Of a stretch of 64,000 nt of DNA, positions 47,909 through 56,446 are shown piece by piece. A model generated the notes under the pieces. That model was not told where the DNA came from. It saw only the letters and a list, made by a program, of their open reading frames with translations, and did not search any database. The translations under genes and the position numbers were made by a program. The stretch is from Lachnospiraceae bacterium XBB2008 (GTDB lineage Bacteria; Bacillota; Clostridia; Lachnospirales; Lachnospiraceae), in assembly GCA_900102235.1 (NCBI GenBank), contig FMVL01000007.1, forward strand, positions 62,001-126,000. The letters run 5' to 3'. Position 1 is the stretch's first letter. The number at the start of each line of letters is the position of its first letter.

Positions 47909-49327
47909 ATGTTTGGAAAAAAGAAAGATACGATTTCTGAAAGTGATCAGTTGATTCAAAGTCTGAAAGAGCAGCTCGAGGCCGAAAAAAGGCGGGCGGA
48001 TATAGCCCAGAAAGAGCTCGAAGCTGTTAATCAGTGTGCTTCTCTCGGACTTTGGTTCAGCTACTACACGGAAGACGGCGAACAGGGAGAAGTCATATAC
48101 ACGGATGTGATGCGTAAGATGCTCGGATACACCAGAGAAAATTTCCCCGATGACTTTTCCACGCTCGGAAATATCATCCATCCCGATGATGCTCCCGCAG
48201 TCTTTGCCGCATTCGGTGCCGCTGCCGCAGATAAGACAAACCGCACAAAATATGACATAGACTATCGTTTGCTTACCGCAACGGGTAATTATAAGCTTTT
48301 CCATGCAGCGGGTGAATGTATCAGAAAACCCGACGGAACTCCGATAGTTTTTCTCGGTACATTCTCGGATATAGATGAACAGTCCAGGACCGCTGAAAGA
48401 CTCGAGATCGGTCAGCGAAGACAGGGTGCTGTGGATCTCATGATGCTTGAAGGAACCTGGAGCATGGATCTGACGAAGTATGCAATAGATGATATCAATT
48501 CTCCGATGGTCTTCTCGGACCAATTCAAAAGGATCCTCGGCTATTCAAACTCATATGATTTCCCCGACATCATGGAATCATGGATCACCAAGATACATCC
48601 CGATGATGTTCCCGGTGCATCAGCCGCCATGGCCAAGCAGCTCTCCGATCCCAGCGGGAAGACCGTATTCGACATGGAATACCGCATGCTGCATAAGGAC
48701 GGTGAATACAGATGGGTTCGTGCATCCAGTACGGTTGTATGGTCACATGATCGCAGGACTCCCCTAATGGCCGCAGGCACGATCCTCGATATCACCGAGG
48801 AAAAGGCAAACAAAGTCAAATTCCAGACTGAGATGGCTCCGAAGATCGAGTCTCTGATAAACGGAATATCGGATATAGCCAAGACCGTCCGCGCCGCAGC
48901 GGACCAGATGCAGGAAGTTGCCGGCAAGCAGACGGATCTCGTAAGCTCCGCCCAGTCCATCGAGAAATCCGTTGACGATTCCATGAATATCATAAACAGC
49001 ATCCAGAACATAGCTGACCAGACCAATCTCCTGAGCCTTAACGCGAGCATCGAAGCCGCACGTGCCGGTGAAGCCGGAAGAGGTTTTGCGGTAGTTGCCA
49101 CGGAAGTTCAGAGCCTCTCCAACTCCACCAAGGATACTACGGAAAATATCGGTCAGATCCTCGGAGGCATGAATTCATCCGTCAAGGACATGCTCACCAA
49201 GATCTCAGAGATCAGCGAAAGCGTCACTTCCGAGAATGAAGAAATGGAAGAGATCGACAGGACCATCGAACAGCTTCGCGTACATGCCGGTGAGATCGCC
49301 GATATGGTCGGAACTCTTTATTCATGA
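47909..49327 (+). CDS. Soluble PAS-domain methyl-accepting chemotaxis-type protein
   Basis: Two PAS domains of the PAS_3 type (about 35-155 and 165-300; SLGLWFSYYTEDGEQGE... and EYRMLHKDGEYRWVRASSTVVW) precede a short signalling domain with the conserved hairpin tip DQTNLLSLNASIEAARAGEAGRGFAVVATEV. There is no membrane segment and no HAMP domain, so it is a cytoplasmic sensor, perhaps of redox or oxygen via a cofactor. The signalling helices are shorter than in full MCPs. I place the start at ATG 47909 (GGAGG seven bases before). An N-terminal coiled coil (residues about 10-40) is visible. cheR lies 11 kb away; other che genes are absent. Confidence 0.85.
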   Translation: MFGKKKDTISESDQLIQSLKEQLEAEKRRADIAQKELEAVNQCASLGLWFSYYTEDGEQGEVIYTDVMRKMLGYTRENFPDDFSTLGNIIHPDDAPAVFAAFGAAAADKTNRTKYDIDYRLLTATGNYKLFHAAGECIRKPDGTPIVFLGTFSDIDEQSRTAERLEIGQRRQGAVDLMMLEGTWSMDLTKYAIDDINSPMVFSDQFKRILGYSNSYDFPDIMESWITKIHPDDVPGASAAMAKQLSDPSGKTVFDMEYRMLHKDGEYRWVRASSTVVWSHDRRTPLMAAGTILDITEEKANKVKFQTEMAPKIESLINGISDIAKTVRAAADQMQEVAGKQTDLVSSAQSIEKSVDDSMNIINSIQNIADQTNLLSLNASIEAARAGEAGRGFAVVATEVQSLSNSTKDTTENIGQILGGMNSSVKDMLTKISEISESVTSENEEMEEIDRTIEQLRVHAGEIADMVGTLYS

Positions 49328-49343
49328 TCATCATACATATATT

Positions 49344-49379
49344 AAAAAGCCCGCGGTACATCTGTACTGCGGGCTTTTT
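49344..49379. terminator. Bidirectional rho-independent terminator
   Basis: Seventeen-base arms (49344-49360 and 49363-49379; AAAAAGCCCGC... and GCGGGCTTTTT) with a single G-T pair form a hairpin with A-run and T-run flanks. It can end both the rightward PAS/MCP transcript and the leftward transcript of the gene at 49396. Confidence 0.9.
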
Positions 49380-49395
49380 GTCTGCTTAAGCCGTA

Positions 49396-49794
49396 TCAGA
49401 ACTCAACCGTCTCGGGAGCTTTGGTGAATGAGCTGAAGGTTGCTTTGGCATTCTTTAAATAGAATACCTCGGTATTTCCGTCATCAACACTGTACATCGC
49501 CTTGAGATTCGGATAAGCCTCAAGCATTGCTTCTTTCGCTTCACGGCGCTCATCCTCGATCAGTTCTCCTGCTACTCTCAACCAGTCACCGTCCTTGAAT
49601 GCGCATATCTCAACCTTGGGATTCGCATGGATCTGTTTGGATACATCCTTAACCTTGCCTGTCTGGATGTAGATCTTATCCTCAAACACATTAACGGTCC
49701 CGAACGGTCTTACTCTGGGCTGATCGCCCTCAACCGTTGCGAGATAATAAACTTCTGCTTCTTTTAAGAAATCCGCCACTCTCTTCATACCCAT
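49396..49794 (-). CDS. Pyridoxamine 5'-phosphate oxidase-fold flavin-binding-type protein
   Basis: A 132-residue split-barrel protein: YYLATVEGDQPRVRPFGTVNVFEDKIYIQTGKVKDVSKQI, then VEICAFKDGDWLRVAGEL. These are the NimA/PPOX-like family signatures (FMN- or F420-type cofactor binding; FMN is likely in this lineage). The substrate is unknown. It stands alone between the PAS/MCP gene and the divergent CapA gene. Confidence 0.8.
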   Translation of the reverse strand: MGMKRVADFLKEAEVYYLATVEGDQPRVRPFGTVNVFEDKIYIQTGKVKDVSKQIHANPKVEICAFKDGDWLRVAGELIEDERREAKEAMLEAYPNLKAMYSVDDGNTEVFYLKNAKATFSSFTKAPETVEF

Positions 49795-49896
49795 ATACCT
49801 CTCAAATTGTCATTTGTCATAATAATAATGTGACATCATCCATCTCATATATGTTATCATATTATTGTATGTTTTACTTCATTTTCGGAGACAGAT

Positions 49897-52428
49897 ATGG
49901 ACAAACTTACGATACCGAATAATCTCCGTGTTCAGGTCGGAGACGAATATGCCAAGTTTTACTTCGATCCCGTCGACGGGGCCGCAGGTTATATTCTGTC
50001 GTTTTACAAAGATCCCGAAGAAACGAAAAGCTTCAAGACCCGTGTGACCGAGAAATCCGGCAAGCTTGTCCGGGGGTTTGTTAACGGCCGTGAATACTAT
50101 GTGTCCATATGTGCTTTTGTCCGCGATGAGGATTGTAACGAGATCCGCATGGACGAGTCAGAGCGGATCAGTTTTACGACTATATCCGACAGTGTCAAAG
50201 CACCCAAGAAAATATGCTTAAGATCCGGCGAACGCGCCCGCATTGCCTATGAATACAGCGATGATGTCACTTATCCGGAATTTGAATCCAACAATCCTTC
50301 TGTTGTTACGGTCAATGACAACGGTGAACTAACCGCTTTCAGGAAAGGTGAGGCCGATATCACCATAACTTTCCCCAATGGCGTAAGCGCCGTCACTTCG
50401 GTATCCGTAAACCGTGATTACAGTTCATACATGACTGCAAAAGGCCGGATCGTGATCACCGGTGACCTGATGTGTAATGCCTGGATGCAGAGGAAAGCAT
50501 CCGAAGATAACTACGATTTCAGCCCCGCTTTTAAGCTCGTACGTGAGCGGCTGGGGCATTTCGATCACCTCATCGGCAATCTCGAGACCGTCGTATATGA
50601 TAACGCTCCCTATGAATGGGAAATGCTTCGCACCTCACGCGGGACTCCCAATTGCAATACCCCTTCCACTTTCCTGCGTGCTCTTAAGGATACCGGATTC
50701 GATGTACTCGTCACAGCCAATAACCATAATCTGGACTGCGGTTCCGAGGGCCTCAAGGAATCCATTTCCCTGATCAAAAGGATCGGCATACTCAATTCCG
50801 GAACATATTTCGACAACCCGATATACTTCTATTCCGCAGGTATCAAGATCGCTCTCATATCTCTGACCATGGTATCAAACCTTATCGACAAGGCTGTTGA
50901 TGATCAGATCGCCGGACATTACAGCGATGAATACTGCAGCACTCTGATCAGGGAAGCGAAATCATCCGGCGCGGAGTACATCATCGTATACATGCACTGG
51001 GGAAACATGAATGAATACGGTCTGACAGATGTCCAGAAAAACACGGCTCAGTTCATCGCAGATACCGGTGCGGATCTGATAGTCGGATGCCACCCCCATG
51101 TCGTTCAGCGCGCCATGTATCTGGAGACTGCAGACCGCCGCGAAGTGCCCTGTGTATTCTCGCTGGGTAACTTCTGCACTTCAATGAAGGAACTTACCGG
51201 AAACAGGGATTCCGTCGCACTCATCCTCGATATGAGCCGGGATGGCGAGAATATCGTGACACATCTCTCATATATTCCGTTTTACTCAAGGCTCTTTAAG
51301 AAGAACATAATGATAGAGCCCGTGGACCACCCGCTGGGATATGAACAGCTGGAGTCACTCGCAAGAACCAACTATGTCCTCGGCCCTGATATTCCGATCC
51401 TCAAACCCAGATTCACATGCTTCGGTTCCGTTATCCTGAGGAAGATCTTAAAAGATGTGGATCGTTTCGAGTCTCATTTTGAGAATATCCTGCTCTCTCC
51501 CGCTTCGTTATCCGGCAAAGGACATCCGGAATTTGCCAATACCGAATACAGTCGTGTAAATACGGATATCTCCAAGGAAAACATTTTTGAAAAGACCGGT
51601 AATCCCGGCGATTACTGTTTAGTGGACTTCTATGCTGCGGCATCACTTAAATTGCTCAAACTGAACGATAATTTCTACACTGCTTCGGATGCTTTCATGC
51701 TATCCGATTTCTATCATGCACACGAAAATGAATTTGTCGTGATCGACCAACCCGATGCTACGGATGTATGTACCAAGTACATAGAAACCATGGCCCGAAA
51801 GATTCTTGCGGCATATGATCATGACAGGATCATCCTGATACGTTCGAGGATTCCCGATGTATCGGTCGTTGACGCTTCCGTATATCATACCGAGAAATCG
51901 CATGTGGGATTGAACCGGCGTATAGAATGGCTTGAAGATCTCTTCATCATCCATGCGGATCCGATCATCATAGATATATCAAGCGAGTATTTTACCGATA
52001 ATACCGAGACCGGCTCCGTATCGGAATATGAAGAATATTATTATAAAGATGTTCTGGGGATCCTCGACCGGATCACCCAGGGCGATAAGCAGCGCTCATT
52101 CAGAGAACCCAGCGCCGAACTGTGGTACCGCCGTGTGCTCAAATACTATGATCATGCAAAAGAAAAAAATGACTGGGATACCATATGCAATAACAAAAAG
52201 GACGCCGTATCGGAACTGATACGTTACGTCCCTGTTTCGTTCCTGTCCGAACACAGCAGCGAGATAATATATTTAAGGGAACATCACATCGCAGATCTCG
52301 GTGATGTCCCCTATCTAGAATACATGTCTATAGAGATGAAGGAAACCGTAGCTAAGATCCTGGATGAACTCGACGGCAATACCGACGATTCCGGGGATTC
52401 GGGAGATCAGTCAGCTTCTATTCCGTAA
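49897..52428 (+). CDS. CapA-domain protein with N-terminal Fn3 and Ig-like domains, no secretion signal
   Basis: An 843-residue chimera. Residues about 5-98 look like fibronectin III; 105-172 like Big_2 (FESNNPSVVTVNDNGELTAFRKGEADITI); 180-470 are a CapA/PGA_cap metallophosphoesterase-like domain with ITGDLM (189-190), TANNHNLDCG (275-277), YMHWGN (367-369) and GCHPHV (398-402). The final ~370 residues have SKENIFEKTGNPGDYCLVDFYAAASLKLL and RIILIRSRIPD, reminiscent of DUF6270. CapA proteins act in poly-gamma-glutamate synthesis, and such extracellular Ig-type domains are usually exported, but this protein has no signal peptide or membrane segment. Capsule or glycan-related function is inferred. 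The stop overlaps the zinc-ribbon gene's stop by 22 bases. Confidence 0.7.
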   Translation: MDKLTIPNNLRVQVGDEYAKFYFDPVDGAAGYILSFYKDPEETKSFKTRVTEKSGKLVRGFVNGREYYVSICAFVRDEDCNEIRMDESERISFTTISDSVKAPKKICLRSGERARIAYEYSDDVTYPEFESNNPSVVTVNDNGELTAFRKGEADITITFPNGVSAVTSVSVNRDYSSYMTAKGRIVITGDLMCNAWMQRKASEDNYDFSPAFKLVRERLGHFDHLIGNLETVVYDNAPYEWEMLRTSRGTPNCNTPSTFLRALKDTGFDVLVTANNHNLDCGSEGLKESISLIKRIGILNSGTYFDNPIYFYSAGIKIALISLTMVSNLIDKAVDDQIAGHYSDEYCSTLIREAKSSGAEYIIVYMHWGNMNEYGLTDVQKNTAQFIADTGADLIVGCHPHVVQRAMYLETADRREVPCVFSLGNFCTSMKELTGNRDSVALILDMSRDGENIVTHLSYIPFYSRLFKKNIMIEPVDHPLGYEQLESLARTNYVLGPDIPILKPRFTCFGSVILRKILKDVDRFESHFENILLSPASLSGKGHPEFANTEYSRVNTDISKENIFEKTGNPGDYCLVDFYAAASLKLLKLNDNFYTASDAFMLSDFYHAHENEFVVIDQPDATDVCTKYIETMARKILAAYDHDRIILIRSRIPDVSVVDASVYHTEKSHVGLNRRIEWLEDLFIIHADPIIIDISSEYFTDNTETGSVSEYEEYYYKDVLGILDRITQGDKQRSFREPSAELWYRRVLKYYDHAKEKNDWDTICNNKKDAVSELIRYVPVSFLSEHSSEIIYLREHHIADLGDVPYLEYMSIEMKETVAKILDELDGNTDDSGDSGDQSASIP

Positions 52429-53447
52429 TACTCTTCGATGCCGGTCATCCAAACCGCAAGATACTCGTCCTTAAACATATCGGATGAATACTCCGTGGCG
52501 CCGTTATTAAAGTAAACGGTCTTGTCCCTGTAGTTTATTATCCAGGTATCATCTCTTCCTTCAGCTACCACATCATACTTATAATCTGTGGGATTGGCAG
52601 AATCGATAACGCAATCTTTCACTCTTACATCCAGATTATGGAAGTTATTGGCCAGTGCACATGCCATGATCATATTGAGTTCTATATCCTCAAAATCAGT
52701 CCACATAGAATCATCCACAACATCGATCGCGATCAGATCGTAAAGCATGTCTCTGTTGATGTAACGGCCTTCTTCAAGAACATAATCATCTATGTAGTCA
52801 CAGAGCCCTTCCAGATCCTTACCGCCATACAATACGGTTGACCCGTCCAGGTTTCCGTTCGGAGCGATCTTAACGGTATTCCCACTGTATGTCACATCTA
52901 CATAATCATATGATTCACCGCTGTTCGAAGAAGTGGTGTCGGAATCCGGGATCGAATCCTGATCAAGATCCAGCTGATCCAGTTCATTATTGGTCATCTC
53001 CTCGATCTCGGAATTAAGAGCATCAAGATCTATATCCAGATCATCCAGATTAATGTCGTCCAGTTCGGTATTGATCTGATCGTTCAAATCCTGAACTGCC
53101 CTGTCGGCAGCACGCTTGATGGCGATACCTACTATGACCAGAAGAGCCACTATCGCAAGTACGACCACCAGGATGATGATCCAAGCCTTGGACTTCTTCT
53201 GCGGCTGATCGTAAGGAGTATACTGCTGCTGCTGATATCCCTGACCCTGAGGCGGCTGCACATATCCCTGAGGAGGAGCCTGATATCCCTGAGGGGGCTG
53301 AACATAGCTGTCTGATGACTGCTGCCGGATGGGCTCGGGAGCCGGCATGGGAGTAGGCTGTACCACATCACCTGTTACGGGGTTACCGCAGTTGGGACAG
53401 AATTTAACGCCGTCGGCGATCTCATTTCCGCAATTAGAACATATCAT
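52407..53447 (-). CDS. Zinc-ribbon membrane protein
   Basis: The N-terminus MICSNCGNEIADGVKFCPNCGNPV is a zinc ribbon; a P/Q/G-rich stretch (about 28-85, YVQPPQGYQAPPQGYVQPPQ pattern) and one membrane helix (about 88-110) follow. The C-terminal ~230 residues are acidic and extracytoplasmic in prediction, with a D/E/L/N-rich segment. Such zinc-ribbon/proline-linker/TM proteins are common in Lachnospiraceae and have no settled function. Its start lies 41 bases below tRNA-Leu on the same strand, so they may share a transcript. Confidence 0.7.
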   Translation of the reverse strand: MICSNCGNEIADGVKFCPNCGNPVTGDVVQPTPMPAPEPIRQQSSDSYVQPPQGYQAPPQGYVQPPQGQGYQQQQYTPYDQPQKKSKAWIIILVVVLAIVALLVIVGIAIKRAADRAVQDLNDQINTELDDINLDDLDIDLDALNSEIEEMTNNELDQLDLDQDSIPDSDTTSSNSGESYDYVDVTYSGNTVKIAPNGNLDGSTVLYGGKDLEGLCDYIDDYVLEEGRYINRDMLYDLIAIDVVDDSMWTDFEDIELNMIMACALANNFHNLDVRVKDCVIDSANPTDYKYDVVAEGRDDTWIINYRDKTVYFNNGATEYSSDMFKDEYLAVWMTGIEEYYGIEAD

Positions 53448-53488
53448 AATATTTTCCTTTCTTTAGGGGAAGCATATATGTTGTTTAC

Positions 53489-53572
53489 TGCCGGCGGCGG
53501 GACTTGAACCCGCACATGGTTGCCCATAACAGATTTTGAGTCTGCCTCGTCTGCCAATTCCGACACGCCGGC
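53489..53572 (-). tRNA. tRNA-Leu (anticodon CAA)
   Basis: Minus-strand 84-base cloverleaf with acceptor arms GCCGGCG and CGCCGGC, discriminator A, anticodon stem GCAGA/TCTGT around loop CTCAAAA (anticodon CAA, reads UUG), a long class II variable arm and GGTTCAAGTCC in the T arm. The 3' CCA is not encoded. Confidence 0.93.
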
Positions 53573-53586
53573 GCAAATGCTTTTTT

Positions 53587-53615
53587 ATATTAACATTTTG
53601 AGAGTATTAATTCAA
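53587..53615 (-). promoter_or_regulatory. Candidate promoter for tRNA-Leu
   Basis: On the minus strand TTGAAT, 17 bases and TAATAT precede the tRNA by about 14 bases. It lies between the rnfB stop and the tRNA; no terminator is clear in that 54-base gap. Confidence 0.35.
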
Positions 53616-53626
53616 CCTGAAATACC

Positions 53627-54421
53627 TTACACCATAACTATGGCTTTCTTAGGGCATTTCTCGATGCAAGTGCCGCATTTGGTGCACTTTTCCTGATCTA
53701 TTACAGCAAGGGGTCCGTTCATCGTGATAGCTTCCGAAGGACAGTTCTTCATGCAAAGTGTGCATCCGACACAGCCCACATCGCAGCCTTTCATGACCAC
53801 GGGACCCTTGTCTGCGGATTTACATGCCACGAAGTACTTGGCATCATACGGCTCAAGTGTGATCAGATTCTTGGGACATACCTCTACGCACTTACCGCAA
53901 GCCTTGCACTTATCGCGATCCACTACGGCGAGGCCGTTAACAACGTGGATCGCATCAAAAGGACAAGCCTCCGCACATGACCCGAATCCGAGACAGCCGT
54001 GATTGCAGGTCTTGGGACCTCCGTTAGGTACGAACGAAAGCATGCGGCAGTCTTTTACGCCGGTGTATTCATAATCGACCTTGGTCTTATCACAATCGCC
54101 CTGACAGTGAACGAAGGCCACCTTGCGAACACCGGATTCCGCTTCAACTCCCATGATCTCGGCTATCTTATTGCCAACGCTCTCCCCTCCTACGGGGCAC
54201 TGATTGACTTTGGCTTCTCCTGAGGCTATGGCATGAGCAAGTCCCGAGCAGCCCGGATATCCGCATCCGCCGCAGTTATTTCCGGGAAGTGCCGCAAGAA
54301 CGGCCTCTTCTTTTTCATCAACTTCGACTTTGAACTTGATCGAAGCGATACCGAGCAACAATCCTATTATAAGGCCGGTTGCGCCTACCAGTATGGTGGC
54401 TGTAAGTATTCCTGTTACCAT
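53627..54421 (-). CDS. rnfB: Ion-translocating ferredoxin:NAD+ oxidoreductase subunit RnfB
   Basis: Takes electrons from ferredoxin. An N-terminal membrane anchor precedes the cysteine cluster LPGNNCGGCGYPGCSGLAHAI, and several 4Fe-4S motifs follow (CNHGCLGFGSCAEACPFDAI, CKACGKCVEVCPKNLI, CVGCTLCMKNCPSEAI, CTKCGTCIEKCPKKAI). It is the last of six rnf genes. The 264 residues match the clostridial form, which is longer than the proteobacterial RnfB. Confidence 0.96.
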   Translation of the reverse strand: MVTGILTATILVGATGLIIGLLLGIASIKFKVEVDEKEEAVLAALPGNNCGGCGYPGCSGLAHAIASGEAKVNQCPVGGESVGNKIAEIMGVEAESGVRKVAFVHCQGDCDKTKVDYEYTGVKDCRMLSFVPNGGPKTCNHGCLGFGSCAEACPFDAIHVVNGLAVVDRDKCKACGKCVEVCPKNLITLEPYDAKYFVACKSADKGPVVMKGCDVGCVGCTLCMKNCPSEAITMNGPLAVIDQEKCTKCGTCIEKCPKKAIVMV

Positions 54422-54433
54422 TTCAATCCCCTT

Positions 54434-55018
54434 TTATAACAATCCGGAAAATCCGCAAAATGCAATAGCCATAAGTCCGGCTGTAAGAAGCACCATGGGC
54501 ATGCCCTTAAACGGTCTGGGTATGTCGTTATATTCCATCTTCTCGCGAAGACCTGCAAGTATCACGATGGAGATCGTGAAACCTACCGCAGTGGCGAATC
54601 CGTTAACGGTTCCGTACAGGATGCCGTATGATTTCTGAACGTTAGTGAGCGCAACTCCGAGAACCGCACAGTTGGTGGTTATCAGAGGCAGATATACGCC
54701 AAGAGCCTGATAAAGTGACGGAATGAATTTCTTGAGGACCATCTCAACAAACTGGACCAATGCAGCAATGACCAGAATGAACACTATGGTCTGAAGATAT
54801 GTCACATTAAAAGGAACCAGGATAAAGTTGTAGATGGCGCCCGCTACGACCGAAGCCAGAGTGATGACGAATATGACAGCCACACCCATGCCTGCCGCAG
54901 TCTTGGTGTTCTTGGATACGCCGAGGAACGGACACAATCCGAGGAACTGGCTGAGTACGACATTGCTTACGAGTGATGAACCTATCAAGAGGATAAGTAA
55001 TTCTTTAACCATGATCAT
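54434..55018 (-). CDS. rnfA: Rnf complex membrane subunit RnfA
   Basis: A 194-residue protein with six membrane segments. LCPFLGVSK (Cys28 area) and LITTNCAVLGVAL supply the pair of membrane cysteines that, together with RnfE's, bind the intramembrane 2Fe-2S cluster. Overlaps rnfE by four bases and precedes rnfB by 12 bases. Confidence 0.95.
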   Translation of the reverse strand: MIMVKELLILLIGSSLVSNVVLSQFLGLCPFLGVSKNTKTAAGMGVAVIFVITLASVVAGAIYNFILVPFNVTYLQTIVFILVIAALVQFVEMVLKKFIPSLYQALGVYLPLITTNCAVLGVALTNVQKSYGILYGTVNGFATAVGFTISIVILAGLREKMEYNDIPRPFKGMPMVLLTAGLMAIAFCGFSGLL

Positions 55019-55842
55019 TCATCCTCCTTTCCTGTTTCATCGTTCACCGTTTCTTCTTTATCATCCTTATCGGACGCATTTTCCTGCTCTCTTCTGAGTG
55101 CGCCTTCTTCAAGCGATTCACCGGGTACCGCATCGGTATCGATGAACTTATGTGTACATGTGCCTCTCTCGGCACAGTTATTACAATCCATATCGACGCA
55201 ACCGCCCGAACCGATCCTGGATGCATCCTTGCCCCTGGCCTCCATGCTCAGGCGGATCTTGTTCATGCCGGCTGTGAGCATGGCGAGCACGAAGAAGGCT
55301 CCGGGAGCCATGATGAAGATCCTTATGGGTTCAAATGACGCAGGCATCACACGGAATCCGAACACTTTTCCTGCTCCGAGAAGTTCCCTGACTGCTCCGA
55401 TTATAGTAAGCGCTGCTGTAAATCCGAGTCCCATGCCGATACCGTCAAATATCGAAGGAAGCACGCCGCTCTTGGATGCATAGCTCTCCGCTCTGCCCAG
55501 AATGATACAGTTAACTACTATCAGAGGGATGTAGATACCCAGAGCTTCATAGAGAGTCGGAATGAATCCCTGAAGCAAAAACTGCGTGATAGTCACAAAG
55601 CTGGCTATGATAACAATGAATGCAGGGATCCTGACTCTGTCGGGAATGATCTTACGAAGTGCCGAAATGAGCGCATTGCTGAGAGTCAGCACGACCATGG
55701 TCGTAAGTCCCATACCCAGTCCATTGATCGCAGATGTGGTAACAGCCAGAGTCGGGCACATGCCGAGCATCAGTACAAAGGTGGGATTTTCTTTGATTAT
55801 GCCGTTTATCAGTCTGTCTTTGATCTCTGACATATCACTCAC
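55015..55842 (-). CDS. rnfE: Rnf complex membrane subunit RnfE with a Cys-rich C-terminal extension
   Basis: The six-helix core has GMCPTLAVTT (C29) and VNCIILGRAES (C112), the cluster ligands paired with RnfA. After about residue 205 a ~70-residue tail follows with a Cys cluster, C215-x4-C220-x2-C223-x5-C229, then an acidic E/D/K-rich end. The tail is not part of the usual ~200-residue RnfE and could bind iron-sulfur or zinc. The core fold is intact. Overlaps rnfG by eight bases and rnfA by four bases. Confidence 0.93.
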   Translation of the reverse strand: MSDMSEIKDRLINGIIKENPTFVLMLGMCPTLAVTTSAINGLGMGLTTMVVLTLSNALISALRKIIPDRVRIPAFIVIIASFVTITQFLLQGFIPTLYEALGIYIPLIVVNCIILGRAESYASKSGVLPSIFDGIGMGLGFTAALTIIGAVRELLGAGKVFGFRVMPASFEPIRIFIMAPGAFFVLAMLTAGMNKIRLSMEARGKDASRIGSGGCVDMDCNNCAERGTCTHKFIDTDAVPGESLEEGALRREQENASDKDDKEETVNDETGKEDE

Positions 55843-56446
55843 CTCCTTCTTCAGGACTCAGAATTGAATGGAAATAAGAAAGTCCTGCATTAACACCGTT
55901 TGTGACCGCATTGGTCGTAATAGTCGCACCGCTGATCGCATCTATCTCGGAATCGGATGTTGCTCCGTCCTTGGTATACTTAAACTCTGCGGCATTTTTG
56001 CCTGCAAACTGAGGAACCAGCACTTCTTCGGCCTGCATGCCGAGGCCAGCGGTCTCGGATATCGAAAGAAGTGATATGCCGTTTAATGTTCCGTCATTTC
56101 TGATACCCATCATGAAGCGGATATCTCCGCCGTAGCCTTCATGCGTAGTCACGGTAAGAACATATCCGAGCAGATCACCGCCGTCCGAAAGAGCTTTCTG
56201 GCAGTTATCGATCGTTTCTCCGGGATACAGCATATTATGGACAGGAGTAGATCCGTCAGGTTCAAACCCGGGATCCTGCTCAAACTCGGCCGCATCCGCA
56301 AACACTTCCCTGCACGCATTGGCTTTAGCCAGCTCTTCCTGTCTGGCGATTGGATCTTTGGTTATCTGATATACACCGCCGAGAAGTATTCCGGCTATCA
56401 GAGTTATCGCGAAAAGGATACACGCGTCTTTGAACATTGATCTCAT
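55835..56446 (-). CDS. rnfG: Rnf complex FMN-binding subunit RnfG
   Basis: One N-terminal membrane helix (about 9-28) leads to an FMN-binding domain with TTHEGYGGDIRFMMGI, the SETAGLGMQAE loop and ISGATITTNAV, where Thr175 of SGAT is the expected covalent FMN site set by ApbE. No apbE gene is in the window. Overlaps rnfD by four bases. Confidence 0.94.
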   Translation of the reverse strand: MRSMFKDACILFAITLIAGILLGGVYQITKDPIARQEELAKANACREVFADAAEFEQDPGFEPDGSTPVHNMLYPGETIDNCQKALSDGGDLLGYVLTVTTHEGYGGDIRFMMGIRNDGTLNGISLLSISETAGLGMQAEEVLVPQFAGKNAAEFKYTKDGATSDSEIDAISGATITTNAVTNGVNAGLSYFHSILSPEEGGE

